DNA from: Clostridiales bacterium | GTDB lineage: Bacteria > Bacillota > Clostridia > Saccharofermentanales > Saccharofermentanaceae | NCBI GenBank assembly: GCA_017545245.1 | Contig: JAFWPB010000031.1 | Location: 1 to 36,116, forward strand | Direction: 5' to 3' | DNA length: 36,116 nt | Part shown: piece after piece, positions 14,964 to 23,428 of the stretch | How positions within the stretch are numbered: the first letter of the stretch is position 1 | Layout of the letters: every line of letters starts with the position of its first letter | The notes under the pieces: model-generated | Seen by the model: only the letters and a program-made list of their open reading frames with translations | Database searches by the model: none | Told to the model about the DNA's origin: nothing | Made by a program: the position numbers and the translations under genes

Positions 14964-15653
14964 ATGAGTATAAACGTGATCGATCAGTGGAACAATGCCG
15001 CGAAAGCGTTTTCCGAGGAACAGGAACGCTCCTTTTTTGCGCGGCTCAACAAGGCCATCGTATCAAAAAGATTCACGGAACTACATGGCGAGAAAGTCCT
15101 GGATCTTGGCAGTGGATATGGTGTTTATACAGATTATCTGCGAAGTATCGGAGGTGATGTGATCGGCATCGACGGTGCACAAGCCATGGTAGATATCGCA
15201 AAAGAAAAGTATCCCGATTGCACATTCATGATCGCAGATATTACCCGGCCTCTTCCTTTCGAAGACGACTCCTTCGACATCGTTTTCTGCAATCAGGTCC
15301 TTATGGATATCGAAAACGTTGAAACTGTTCTAAAGGAGTGCAAAAGGGTTTTGAAATCCGGTGGCATTCTCCACTATTCCATCGTGCACCCTGCCTTCTT
15401 CGGTGGAAACTGGACGAAAGACAAAACTTCCGGAAAGAACGGAAAACTCATTTCTTCCTACCTCACTAAAGGAATATCCGAGAACACATTCTGGGGCAGC
15501 ACGACACACTATCACCGGCCGCTGTCCTACTACCTTAACGCCGCTTCCGACGCAGGCCTTACCCTCATTCATACCAAAGAGCCACCTGCATACGAAAACA
15601 AGGACAGAAATTCCGATCTGCCCCTGTTCTTTTTTGCTGAATATAGAAAGTGA
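14964..15653 (+). CDS. Class I SAM-dependent methyltransferase
   Basis: 229 residues with a UbiE/COQ5-like methyltransferase fold. Motif I is VLDLGSGYGVYT (about 45-56), the acidic end of beta 2 is VIGIDGAQAM, motif II is DSFDIVFCNQVLMDI, and ALKSGG-type motif III appears as VLKSGGILHYSI. It transfers a methyl group from S-adenosylmethionine; the acceptor cannot be told, and a stand-alone small-molecule methylase is likely. GGGAG lies 6 bases before the ATG. It is a lone plus-strand gene with its own promoter between two minus-strand groups. Length is normal. Confidence 0.9.
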   Translation: MSINVIDQWNNAAKAFSEEQERSFFARLNKAIVSKRFTELHGEKVLDLGSGYGVYTDYLRSIGGDVIGIDGAQAMVDIAKEKYPDCTFMIADITRPLPFEDDSFDIVFCNQVLMDIENVETVLKECKRVLKSGGILHYSIVHPAFFGGNWTKDKTSGKNGKLISSYLTKGISENTFWGSTTHYHRPLSYYLNAASDAGLTLIHTKEPPAYENKDRNSDLPLFFFAEYRK

Positions 15654-15672
15654 TTTCAAAGTAGAAACTTTG

Positions 15673-16017
15673 TCAGCAGTAGTAAACTCCGTCGCCGATC
15701 TCGAAAGACTCCACCGGCTGCTCTTCACCAACATGTCTGACACCAACATAGAATATACCGTCGGCGGTCATGAATTCAGCCATGGTATCGATATCCTCGT
15801 CGCTTCCCAAATCATCGGAAGCTTCTTCGTACTCTTCCTCGCTGTCGAAGTTGGAATGGTCTACGATCTTCACGATTTCTGCCTCAGTGATCGATACGGC
15901 TTCTCCGTCCTCATCTTTAGAAATAACACTTGCTTTCGCATTCTCCTCAAGGGATTCGACCCAGAGGTAAAAATCATCATAATCGGTAATCACACCATTA
16001 GTAAACTGTACATCCAT
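15673..16017 (-). CDS. Acidic protein of unknown function
   Basis: 114 residues, strongly acidic, with a run of Glu/Asp in the middle (SEEEYEEASDDLGSDEDID). It has no membrane segment, signal or known motif. The N-terminus (MDVQFTNGVITDYDDFYLWV) and the C-terminus (TADGIFYVGVRHVGEE) look like short beta strands. AGGA lies 2-5 bases before the ATG, slightly close. It converges with the methyltransferase gene 19 bases away. Not recognised; real coding is supported by length, codon use and start context. Confidence 0.6.
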   Translation of the reverse strand: MDVQFTNGVITDYDDFYLWVESLEENAKASVISKDEDGEAVSITEAEIVKIVDHSNFDSEEEYEEASDDLGSDEDIDTMAEFMTADGIFYVGVRHVGEEQPVESFEIGDGVYYC

Positions 16018-16296
16018 ATTCCTATTCTCCCGACTTTAAAATCACTTCTGGATGATACTTAAAAAAGGTGTTTCATTCAACCGGATTTTCTCAATTCGCA
16101 GCATTTTCGCGCAATCTTGGTTTAGTTTGTGCAATTTTTGTGTTCTTTGGAAAACTCAGGCAACGATTTAGTCTTTTCCATATATATCATCTTTGACCCA
16201 GCTTGACTGTTCGGATAATGTTATCTCGTAGGAAGGGATCATGACGTTCGAAACTTTCGTTTTCAAGTAAGTTATGAAGCTTTTATAGTATATCTC
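16018..16296. other. Intergenic stretch without a recognised gene
   Basis: AT-rich spacing between the 396-residue membrane protein gene and the acidic protein gene. I see only a short palindrome CGAAACTTTCG (16249-16259) and a 9-codon plus-strand ORF with a ribosome-like site at about 16230. Neither is convincing. It probably holds the promoter of the downstream minus-strand gene, but no clear -35/-10 pair was found. Confidence 0.4.
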
Positions 16297-17487
16297 TTAA
16301 TCCTGGATTTCTGTAAACGAAACAACTATCTTCGTCTTTTCCAGATATTCTATCCTGTACTTTTTTCCTTCTTTCGGCAATTCTTCAAAAGCACTTCGTA
16401 ACAGGATCAATCTGCTGCTCGGCCTGGATAAAAGAACCGGACGGAAAGAATGCCGCTCTGCATATTCATACTCCGTCCAGCCGACTTCGTTTCGTCCACA
16501 TGCTCCAAGTTCCTTGTACGTCCCTTCGACTACGCAGAAATCTCCCAATTTATATGACTTATAGTCTTCCTTTGCTCGTGCCGCATCCTGATACCAAGTC
16601 CCGACAAAGCCTACAACCAGCATGGCAGCTGCAACCAGCGAAATAGCCGTAACCGTAAACCGGTTTCTCGTTGTTAACTTATCCTTAAAATGTATCGGCT
16701 TGATAAAGCAACGGACAATAAATGCTACGAGTGCTGAAACCGCAGTAATAGTAATAGCTTTCAGGAAATAATCCACTTCATGCGATGAATAAAACAAGAA
16801 TCTTTCGATTTCGTTTTCCGGTGCTGCAGCAGCAAGAAATTTTGGATAGATTATCAGGGACAACGTAAAGACAATGGATATGAATAAAACCAGAAGGGAC
16901 GTGCAGGGAAGTTCCCCTTTCGTCCTCTCTACTGACTCAAGCGGATCGATCGGATACTCGATCTTATCCATGTATCCGTGTCCATTCTTAAAATAGATGA
17001 CCGTATTATCGTACGGAACGGATATCCGTCCGGCTTTAGGTGCGACCTGTGTATGGATACCCTTATTTCTTTTCCATCTCGAAATCTCATTGCGCTTGAA
17101 AACCTTCTTACTGAACATGCCAAAATAAACCAGCACATCTTTGGTCAGAAGATATCTTCCACGCTTGGTAGTATCGGGTATTTCTTTCTTAACGGCTTCC
17201 TGCATCTCTTTAGGCAAAAGTTTCAGACTCTTGTAGAATTTTACGTTGGAAACGATCTGATAAATGACCAGTCCCAAACCCGTAATCACTAACAAGGCGG
17301 TCAGAAGACGGAAAAACAAATCTAAACTATAGGATCTGCCGGATGTCTCATGCAAATATACAAAAACCTCTGCCAGAAAAACAAAAGGCAGCAGGCTCAA
17401 AAACCAGTAGGTAAATATCTCGTTTCTATAGTATTTGTTCAGTCTTTTGATCATGCCGGTTTCCGTTACAGCTTTTTCATCATCCAA
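16297..17487 (-). CDS. Multi-pass membrane protein of unknown function
   Basis: About 396 residues if translation starts at TTG 17487, which has GAGGAG about 10 bases upstream. An ATG at 17454 (MIKRLNKYY) is the alternative, with a weaker ribosome site. Hydrophobic helices appear near residues 30-50, 60-80, 205-225, 245-265 and 285-305. Between the second and third is a soluble region (about 85-200) with VPYDNTVIYFKNGHGYMDKIEYP, and a soluble tail follows the last helix. No enzymatic motif is seen. Not recognised. Confidence 0.7.
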   Translation of the reverse strand: MDDEKAVTETGMIKRLNKYYRNEIFTYWFLSLLPFVFLAEVFVYLHETSGRSYSLDLFFRLLTALLVITGLGLVIYQIVSNVKFYKSLKLLPKEMQEAVKKEIPDTTKRGRYLLTKDVLVYFGMFSKKVFKRNEISRWKRNKGIHTQVAPKAGRISVPYDNTVIYFKNGHGYMDKIEYPIDPLESVERTKGELPCTSLLVLFISIVFTLSLIIYPKFLAAAAPENEIERFLFYSSHEVDYFLKAITITAVSALVAFIVRCFIKPIHFKDKLTTRNRFTVTAISLVAAAMLVVGFVGTWYQDAARAKEDYKSYKLGDFCVVEGTYKELGACGRNEVGWTEYEYAERHSFRPVLLSRPSSRLILLRSAFEELPKEGKKYRIEYLEKTKIVVSFTEIQD

Positions 17488-17522
17488 TACGTATCTTCTC
17501 CTCAAAAAGCACTCGTGCTATG

Positions 17523-18236
17523 TCACTTCTCTAACCAGTATACCGCGTATTCGGCCTGAGGTACAAAACCGTGACTGATCGCCATTTTTGCCGACATCGG
17601 ATTCTGCGCATCCCAGTGCACGGTCAATCCTTTACTGTGGCTTTGCCGGATCATCTCGTAAACACAATGATCCGCCAGTCCTTTTCCCCTATGTTCCTCA
17701 TCCGTAAACACATCCAGTTCCACGTGGTCTTCGAACGTCAGGAAGCTCGACGATGCCGACACGACCTTTCCGTCAAACAGCACCACTGCGCCCGTTGCTT
17801 TTTCCGAAAAATCCTGATAATCCGCATATCCCCGTCCGTGATCGAAAGGATGTGCTTCGAAGATTTCTTCTGTAAAAGAACTGATGCTGTACCCCTCAGG
17901 AAGTGCACGCATCTCTTTTTTAGATTCCGCGCACAACGGAGCCATCAGCTCTCTTCGGAGAATGAACTTGATCGGAAGCTTCCGGATATTCTCCTCCCAC
18001 TCCGAACTCATGCAGACCAGTCTTGTGTTATAGATCACATCCGGATTTTCCGCGAGAAACGCTTCATCTGGTTTTCCAGACAAATACGTAAATATCGTCT
18101 TGTAGATCGCGCCGCCCGGATATGACAATACTGTCCCGAGCTTTCCTTCTTTACATGCCGTAAGGATCAGCGGTTCCTCTGAAAGAACGCCGCTTCCATC
18201 CTTGTTCCAGATCTCATAAATATCTTGCGTTGCCAT
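17523..18236 (-). CDS. GNAT-family acetyltransferase (GNAT_acetyltran-like)
   Basis: 237 residues. The ATG at 18236 overlaps the stop of the upstream DinB-like gene (TAATG). The N-terminal half (about 1-125) is a non-catalytic extension typical of the larger GNAT_acetyltran family. The C-terminal half carries the acetyl-CoA motif VFTDEEHRGKGLADHCVYEMI (HRGKGLA matches Q/RxxGxG/A) and a final beta-bulge AKMAISHGFVPQAEY. The substrate is unknown. It is the last gene of a two-gene unit with the DinB-like gene. Confidence 0.87.
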   Translation of the reverse strand: MATQDIYEIWNKDGSGVLSEEPLILTACKEGKLGTVLSYPGGAIYKTIFTYLSGKPDEAFLAENPDVIYNTRLVCMSSEWEENIRKLPIKFILRRELMAPLCAESKKEMRALPEGYSISSFTEEIFEAHPFDHGRGYADYQDFSEKATGAVVLFDGKVVSASSSFLTFEDHVELDVFTDEEHRGKGLADHCVYEMIRQSHSKGLTVHWDAQNPMSAKMAISHGFVPQAEYAVYWLEK

Positions 18237-18760
18237 TATTTTGTTACTCTGCCTTTCCGATATCTTCCGAACAGAATACCATCGTCGACATACTTGTCCG
18301 CCTGGGAGACCCACATAGGGAACTTTCCCGTAGCCAGCGCAGTTTGTCCGTTAAGCATTCCGGTGTGGAAGGAAATATGTCTGAACTGGCGAAGTACCAG
18401 TTCCAGTCGAGTGTGCTCACAGTTTTCAGGACACTCGTAAAGCATTTCGTCCGTCAGCGAATCGAGATACTCGTTAGTCTTCTTTTCGATTCTATCCAGA
18501 TACTCCAGCAGCTGTTCGTCAGTCAGAACCACAGATGTCGGGTTATCCGGATTATCCATACCTTCCTCATAGAACTCCGGCTCTTCAAAAACGCATGGGT
18601 TGATAAACCATTTATCTGCAGAATGAAGAGCGTGAAAAGCCCATCTCCAGCACGGTGCGCCGCAGCACAGAGCATCTCTGTCATACGCCTGGATAGAAGT
18701 TCTTATGTTGAGGAAATTCGGCTTCACCATATCCTTGATTATCTTACATAACTCGTTCAT
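18236..18760 (-). CDS. DinB-superfamily protein
   Basis: 174 residues from the ATG at 18760 (GGGAG 7 bases upstream). An all-helical four-helix-bundle pattern with histidines in the places expected for the DinB/YfiT metal site: FHALHSADKWF near residue 48 and RHISFHTGMLNG near residue 130. DinB-like proteins are metal-dependent, thiol-associated transferases or hydrolases; this subgroup has no assigned reaction. It is translationally coupled to the downstream GNAT gene by a one-base overlap. The name is historical and does not imply the DNA polymerase DinB. Confidence 0.8.
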   Translation of the reverse strand: MNELCKIIKDMVKPNFLNIRTSIQAYDRDALCCGAPCWRWAFHALHSADKWFINPCVFEEPEFYEEGMDNPDNPTSVVLTDEQLLEYLDRIEKKTNEYLDSLTDEMLYECPENCEHTRLELVLRQFRHISFHTGMLNGQTALATGKFPMWVSQADKYVDDGILFGRYRKGRVTK

Positions 18761-18803
18761 TTTCTTTCTCCCTGTTTCTAAGATTTTCAAAATCAGCCCG
18801 GTT

Positions 18804-19250
18804 TTACCAGTTCAATTGAAATACTGTCTCGCCATCGATGACCTCACCGGTCGCCTCAAAGCCGACGGATCTGTATAAACGGATCGCATTGACATTGCTC
18901 TCCTTTGTGGAGAGTCGGATGTTCGTAGCCCCGTTGTCTTTGAAATATGTAACAATGTTATTCAGTGCTTCTTTCCCGTATCCACGGCCCTGATACTTCT
19001 CATCGATCATGAATCTCCATAACCAGTACCGGTCATTGGGATCTTCGCATGCCAGGTCAAAGGCAAACATGGTAAACCCGACTGCTACCCCATCTGCATA
19101 GATCACAAAAGGTCTGGCGACATCCGGGTGCTCTTTCGCTGCTTCAAATGAACTTGCGTTCGTTGCGATGTTCTCCGTCTGCGCTTCCGACACTTTCATG
19201 CGAAAGCATTCGTCTTTATTCGCATCACATAAAGGTCTCAGTTCAATCAT
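18804..19250 (-). CDS. GNAT acetyltransferase, spermine/spermidine-type (Blt-like)
   Basis: 148 residues from the ATG at 19250, immediately after the TAG of the upstream HAD gene. Sequence order and spacing resemble diamine/spermidine acetyltransferases: WRFMIDEKYQGRGYGKEAL with the acetyl-CoA loop QGRGYG, then STKESNVNAIRLYRSVGFE with the conserved Asn-Tyr. Polyamine acetylation is the family's common role; it is an inference here. It is the last gene of the APH-GNAT-HAD-GNAT series. Confidence 0.86.
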   Translation of the reverse strand: MIELRPLCDANKDECFRMKVSEAQTENIATNASSFEAAKEHPDVARPFVIYADGVAVGFTMFAFDLACEDPNDRYWLWRFMIDEKYQGRGYGKEALNNIVTYFKDNGATNIRLSTKESNVNAIRLYRSVGFEATGEVIDGETVFQLNW

Positions 19251-19251
19251 C

Positions 19252-19956
19252 CTACTCACCCTCGAGGATCCCATTTAGCTGGCTCGCCGTCTTTATGTCA
19301 TATGTTGCCCAGCCATTCTCATCGTTTTCGTTCTTCTTATTGAGCCACGCCGACTTAATTCCAGCCTGATGCGCTCCGACTACATCGGTCTCATAAATGT
19401 CTCCGATAAAGACTATGTTCTCCCGGATCTCCTCCGGGTTTTCTTCCAGCGCCGTTTCTATCGCAAGTTCGAAGAATTCCCTGCAGGGTTTTATCCGGCC
19501 GAAATCTGCGCTGGACCAGAGGTGCCTGAAGTACTTTCCGATTCCGAATCGGTTCAAGATCACCATGAGTGCTTCCGCACGAAAACCACTGTTCGACAGC
19601 ACATACATCGGGATATTCATTTCACTGCATTTCTGAAGGAATCTTTCGATCTCCGGATCTAGTTCGAATTCATTGCACTGCATCAGGAAATCGGCTTCTT
19701 CCTCCGCATTCATATCAATCTTATCCCCACCGAATTTCTGCGCATAAAGAGGCAGTTCTTCTTTCACAAAAGGATACTCTTCCCCGTTTTTGTGCTTGTC
19801 CATCAGCACATGAAACAGATCCTCGCCGAATTTCTTTATGTCCTCGAACGGACATTTGTCCTGGTAGTAGTCTTTCCAGAACTCATAAAGACAACGGTTA
19901 AAATCCATACTCTTTGTGTTAAGAAGAGTCTCAAAATAGTCGAAGATCAGAATCAT
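19252..19956 (-). CDS. HAD-superfamily hydrolase lacking the second motif-I aspartate
   Basis: 234 residues. Motif I is FDYFETLL, so the nucleophile Asp6 is present but the +2 acid/base Asp found in phosphatases is Phe. Motif II is VLSNSG, motif III Lys is in GRIKPCREFF, and motif IV is GDIYETDVVGA. A helical C1 cap separates motifs I and II. A hydrophobic or aromatic residue at +2 is seen in haloacid-dehalogenase-like branches, so this may be a dehalogenase-type enzyme or a poor phosphatase. It overlaps the upstream GNAT gene by 4 bases (ATGA). Confidence 0.85.
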   Translation of the reverse strand: MILIFDYFETLLNTKSMDFNRCLYEFWKDYYQDKCPFEDIKKFGEDLFHVLMDKHKNGEEYPFVKEELPLYAQKFGGDKIDMNAEEEADFLMQCNEFELDPEIERFLQKCSEMNIPMYVLSNSGFRAEALMVILNRFGIGKYFRHLWSSADFGRIKPCREFFELAIETALEENPEEIRENIVFIGDIYETDVVGAHQAGIKSAWLNKKNENDENGWATYDIKTASQLNGILEGE

Positions 19957-20510
19957 GATCGGTTATTCTCCCACTCAGTTTTAAGCAACCTGTATTCCAG
20001 ACGATCCTTCATTTTCCCGTCGTGCCACTCATAGTCTTTGTGCTCGGCTTCTTTGATCATTCCGTTCTTCTGCATGACGCGCTCCGAGCCTTTGTTTTCC
20101 GCAAGGCAGCCCGTCGTCACGCGATATACATCATCCTTCTCGAAAGCATATTCCAGCACGCTTCTTAACGCTTCGGAAGTGTATCCGTTTCCCCAGAATT
20201 TCGGGTAAGTAAAGTAGCCCAGATGCACGATCTTCCCAACCGGCGTTCTGTCCACAACCGTGTATCCGATGCTTCCCACCTGCTCATGCGTGTCTTTCAA
20301 CTCCATGTGAAGGAAGTAGAACTTGCGATCTTCCTTTGCCATGTCCGCCAGCACGTCCGCTAACTCTTCTTTCGCCGCATCGAAGGAATCAAGCTTGATA
20401 TCCTGCATATAATACATCGTCTGCTCGTCCGTCTTCAGACGGTAGTATGCGTCAATATCATCCGCAGAATAATCTCTCAATATCAGTCTGTCTGTTTCCA
20501 AATAGATCAT
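19953..20510 (-). CDS. RimJ/RimL-type GNAT acetyltransferase
   Basis: 185 residues from the ATG at 20510, which overlaps the kinase stop as ATGA and has AAAGGA 5 bases upstream. It starts with the RimJ/RimL signature IYLETDRLILRDYS and continues with YPKFWGNGYTSEALRSVLEYAF (acetyl-CoA loop) and NKGSERVMQKNGMIKEA. Family members acetylate ribosomal-protein N-termini, amino acids or aminoglycoside-like compounds; the specificity is not predictable. Confidence 0.88.
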   Translation of the reverse strand: MIYLETDRLILRDYSADDIDAYYRLKTDEQTMYYMQDIKLDSFDAAKEELADVLADMAKEDRKFYFLHMELKDTHEQVGSIGYTVVDRTPVGKIVHLGYFTYPKFWGNGYTSEALRSVLEYAFEKDDVYRVTTGCLAENKGSERVMQKNGMIKEAEHKDYEWHDGKMKDRLEYRLLKTEWENNRS

Positions 20511-21421
20511 ATTAATCCTTTCGCACTCTCCTGCCATTTATTCAGCCAGTACAGCTGATAGTCGATAAACTGTTCATCGATGCAGTCTATTCCATGTACT
20601 TCAAGTATCGTGGCCTGAAGCTGGAAATGCCGGATCGCTACCCAATCCGGAAAAGAAAGCACTTCTTCACGGCTGAGTGCATGGTATTTCGAATACCCGG
20701 AAAGAAACTTCTGATATACTTCTTTGGTAAGCTCGATGTCCTCCGGTTTCAACATGAAATAGTCCGTCATATCGCACATCACCATGATATCAAACATGAT
20801 GGGCGCACGGCAGACCGTATCAAAGTCGATAAGGTAGATCTTTCCATCCGGACTTTGAAGAAGATTTCCTCTATGCAGATCCCCGTGACAGTTTCCGCAA
20901 GGAAGATCCTTCAACTTCTCCCATGAACGCTCTGCTATTTCTTCGTAGGCAGCAATCCGCGGATAGTTCTTTTGGCGAAGAAGCTTCAGATAACGTTCGA
21001 TGAAAAACTCTTTTCCATGCTCGATTGGTTCTATCGGGCACTTCTCCATCAGTTCATGAAATCTTCCCACCAGAGTGCCGACTTCGGCTGCACATTCTTT
21101 CAGATCCGGTTCGTCGCCCTCGATGTATTCCATCAGAACAATCAGAACTTTCTCCCCATCGACATCCGCAGAAAAGATCGCGTCCCCGTCTTTCGTCAGT
21201 ATCGTCTTGGGAACCGGGAATCCACAGCCTTCCAAATATCTCATAATAGAAACCGACTGCATTGCGGTATCGGAAAAAGCAGAACCAATAACCTTAAGGA
21301 GAAATTTTCCCTTCCCATTCACAACATAGGTATGGGTGCCTCCTTCTCGCAGAAATTCCAGAGAAGGGGAGTCGATTCCATATTTATCCATCAGTATCTC
21401 TTGTAGTGTTCTTTCGTCCAT
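20507..21421 (-). CDS. Aminoglycoside phosphotransferase-fold (APH) kinase
   Basis: 304 residues. The N-lobe shows a nucleotide-binding beta pattern with the conserved Lys in KFLLKVIG. The C-lobe has the catalytic loop HGDLHRGNLL (about 177-186) and the metal-binding IDFDTV (about 195-200). The family includes antibiotic kinases, choline/homoserine kinases and CotS-like proteins; sequence alone does not decide, and a metabolic small-molecule kinase is as likely as resistance. It is first in an overlapping series APH-GNAT-HAD-GNAT. The ribosome site is weak (AAGGA 13 bases before the ATG). Confidence 0.87.
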   Translation of the reverse strand: MDERTLQEILMDKYGIDSPSLEFLREGGTHTYVVNGKGKFLLKVIGSAFSDTAMQSVSIMRYLEGCGFPVPKTILTKDGDAIFSADVDGEKVLIVLMEYIEGDEPDLKECAAEVGTLVGRFHELMEKCPIEPIEHGKEFFIERYLKLLRQKNYPRIAAYEEIAERSWEKLKDLPCGNCHGDLHRGNLLQSPDGKIYLIDFDTVCRAPIMFDIMVMCDMTDYFMLKPEDIELTKEVYQKFLSGYSKYHALSREEVLSFPDWVAIRHFQLQATILEVHGIDCIDEQFIDYQLYWLNKWQESAKGLI

Positions 21422-21457
21422 GATCGTTGTTCTACATCCTTGCTTTCTCCGACGAAA

Positions 21458-22219
21458 TCAATCCGTTACATAGCACGCGAGTTCCAGGGCGATGTCAAAA
21501 TGTCCCGGATCGTGCTGTGTATGTTTCTTCTGGTTTTTTTCCATCCTTGCATCCCACTTGGGTGCATCGAGAAGATCTCCACAGGTAAGAAAATAGTAGA
21601 CGTTTAATCCTCTGAAATCGCACATAGCCTGCACCGCAGCGCACTCCATCTCGACAGAGATACAGCCTTCGCTCTTTCTCTTTTCAAAATTGCCTCTGGT
21701 CTCACGGTGCGGCGCATCTGTCGTCCAGGTCTTTCCCTTGATATAAGGAAGTCCTGCTTCCTCCATAAAAGCGGCAACCACATCGCAGTTTTTTACGTCG
21801 ATATAATCCGATGCCGGCGCGAAATGATACGATGTTCCTTCATCACGATAGGCCGCTGTCGGAACCATGACCTTGCCTCTGGCGATTTCTTTATTCAGAC
21901 ATCCGCTTCCACCGAAAACGATGTATTTATTCGTGTTGATGATGGACATGGTGTCTTCCATATCGCCCACGCAACCGGGGCCTCCGATGAAGGACATATA
22001 CACAGCGAATTCTTTTCCCTTATACGAAAAACCATAAATCGGTTTTGGACCATTCGAGGAATACAGATCCCCAATTTTTTCACAGTCAAATGCTTCCAGC
22101 ACATACTGGAATATCTCATTCGAAAAAGTCAGGATACACGCATCCACTTTCTTCGCATCTTCGTTCTTCCAGACCTTGATGATCTCCTCTGTATTTCTAT
22201 CAAATGAATCCGTGATCAT
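21458..22219 (-). CDS. Purine/uridine nucleoside phosphorylase family protein
   Basis: 253 residues with a PNP_UDP_1 fold: FIGGPGCVGDMEDTM (phosphate loop), YIVFGGSGCLNKEIARGKVMV (central Gly-rich strand) and SVEMECAAVQAMCDFRG, the family's ribose-binding signature with Glu and Met. It should cleave a nucleoside with phosphate to a free base and ribose 1-phosphate. The base specificity (uridine or purine) is not settled by these motifs. GGAGG lies 9 bases before the ATG. It fits functionally with the adenosine deaminase further along, though not in the same operon. Confidence 0.9.
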   Translation of the reverse strand: MITDSFDRNTEEIIKVWKNEDAKKVDACILTFSNEIFQYVLEAFDCEKIGDLYSSNGPKPIYGFSYKGKEFAVYMSFIGGPGCVGDMEDTMSIINTNKYIVFGGSGCLNKEIARGKVMVPTAAYRDEGTSYHFAPASDYIDVKNCDVVAAFMEEAGLPYIKGKTWTTDAPHRETRGNFEKRKSEGCISVEMECAAVQAMCDFRGLNVYYFLTCGDLLDAPKWDARMEKNQKKHTQHDPGHFDIALELACYVTD

Positions 22220-22245
22220 GACTTCTCACCTCCGTAAATAACTAA

Positions 22246-23025
22246 TCAGCAATAGATTTCTGACACAGAAAATAAAGCGGCTTTCCCCGACAGCAATACT
22301 CTGTCCCGCTTTCTTTCCGCATAGAGTATCCCGGTCCTTTCAGACGCCTGAAAACATACCAGTTTTTCTTTTCCCAGTTGATCGCACCAGTACGGAACGA
22401 TCATGCAATGCGAGCTTCCGGTGACAGGGTCTTCCGAGATACTCAATTCCGGTACGAAAACACGGCTAATACAATCATATTCCGGAACATCGGACTTCGC
22501 TGTTACAGCTATAGCTAATCCATCGAGTTCTTTCAGTTTATTCTGGTCGGGACAAAGAGTTCTGACCTGTTCAGCATTCTCCAAAACCAGCAAAAGATCG
22601 CGATCCAAGTATGCTTCTACAGGCCTTACACCGAGCGCGGATTCCATCTTTTCCGTTACTTCTGTTCTTTTACAAACGTATGCCGGAAAATCCATTCTAA
22701 ACAGATCATCTTGTTTTTCTACCGAGAGCTCTCCGACTTGCGTTTTAAATGTGATCCTCGTTGCATCCTTTTCGTAGAAGTTATAAAGAACATATGCAGT
22801 CCCAAGTGTAGCATGTCCGCAGAAATTGATTTCCGCTGCCGGCGTAAACCAGCGAAGATGATACATTTCGCCTTCTTTCACTGCAAAAGCTGTTTCGGAA
22901 AAATTATTCTCCTTAGCAATGCTCTGCATTAATTCTTCAGGTATCCAGTTATCCAGGATGCAGACCGCGGCCTGATTTCCTCCAAATAGCTTATCCGTAA
23001 ATGCATCTACAATGTACTGTTTCAT
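22246..23025 (-). CDS. PhzF-family isomerase/epimerase
   Basis: 259 residues from the ATG at 23025 (GAGG 8 bases upstream; an in-frame start 3 codons earlier is less likely). Diagnostic motifs are DAFTDKLFGGNQAAVC at the N-terminus, NNFSETAF with the catalytic Glu, FCGHATLGTAY and EDPVTGSSHC. The family shares a diaminopimelate-epimerase fold; outside phenazine producers its members are uncharacterised isomerases, so phenazine synthesis should not be assumed. Full length. It lies 26 bases upstream of the nucleoside phosphorylase gene and may be cotranscribed with it. Confidence 0.92.
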   Translation of the reverse strand: MKQYIVDAFTDKLFGGNQAAVCILDNWIPEELMQSIAKENNFSETAFAVKEGEMYHLRWFTPAAEINFCGHATLGTAYVLYNFYEKDATRITFKTQVGELSVEKQDDLFRMDFPAYVCKRTEVTEKMESALGVRPVEAYLDRDLLLVLENAEQVRTLCPDQNKLKELDGLAIAVTAKSDVPEYDCISRVFVPELSISEDPVTGSSHCMIVPYWCDQLGKEKLVCFQASERTGILYAERKRDRVLLSGKAALFSVSEIYC

Positions 23026-23155
23026 GCTTTCCACCTCTTCTCCATATCTAAATCACAGCTATATCATATCATCTTGTACTACGAATTGTATGGATTTAGA
23101 TTATCGGTATACAGTTCTTAAAAAGGTAAGGAGATGGTGCATCGGGCTCAGCCCT

Positions 23156-23428
23156 TCACCTCTTCTTCATTTCCTCGTAGTAGGCTTTGTAACGGTATAT
23201 ACTTCGCTCACTTATTCCATTCCGCTTGGCGATCTCAACCATAGTCATGCCTTTTTCATAGCAGATCACGAAGTCGTTATAAATCGCCAACCACTTTGAA
23301 TTATGCCGCTGTCGTCCACTGGCTTTTCGCTTTCTCAGATACGTTATTTCTTCTTTCAGATCAGCGTTTTCTTTTTCTAACTCCTCTATTCTTTTCAATG
23401 CGGCTTCAAGTGTTGTAATCTTTTTCAT
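23156..23428 (-). CDS. Small coiled-coil plus HTH protein next to BRO-N gene
   Basis: 90 residues: an N-terminal coiled coil (about 5-35; LEAALKRIEELEKENADLKE) followed by a basic stretch and a resolvase- or transposase-like helix-turn-helix (about 55-85; MTMVEIAKRNGISERSIYRYK). It overlaps the end of the BRO-N gene by 23 bases in another frame, with AGGGG 9 bases before its ATG, so the two are surely coexpressed. It probably binds DNA as a dimer and could be the partner or regulator of the BRO-N protein. Confidence 0.72.
   Translation of the reverse strand: MKKITTLEAALKRIEELEKENADLKEEITYLRKRKASGRQRHNSKWLAIYNDFVICYEKGMTMVEIAKRNGISERSIYRYKAYYEEMKKR

Noticed and set aside
15659..15677. Hairpin CAAAGT-AGAA-ACTTTG after the methyltransferase as a terminator
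   Set aside because: Short stem with low GC and no T-run on either side; too weak to annotate.
16240..16269. Nine-codon ORF MTFETFVFK with a ribosome-like site
   Set aside because: Too short to distinguish from chance; no promoter or coupled downstream gene on the plus strand.
20507..21421. APH-fold protein as a definite aminoglycoside-resistance gene
   Set aside because: Only the general kinase motifs are visible; the same fold includes many metabolic kinases and no specific resistance subfamily signature is recognised.
22246..23025. PhzF as evidence of a phenazine biosynthesis cluster
   Set aside because: No other phz genes are present; stand-alone PhzF-like isomerases are common and uncharacterised.
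23105..23155. GATG-CAC-CATC stem with CCTTTTT after the HTH gene as terminator
   Set aside because: A four-base stem is not enough and the T-run is separated from it; no better pairing found.
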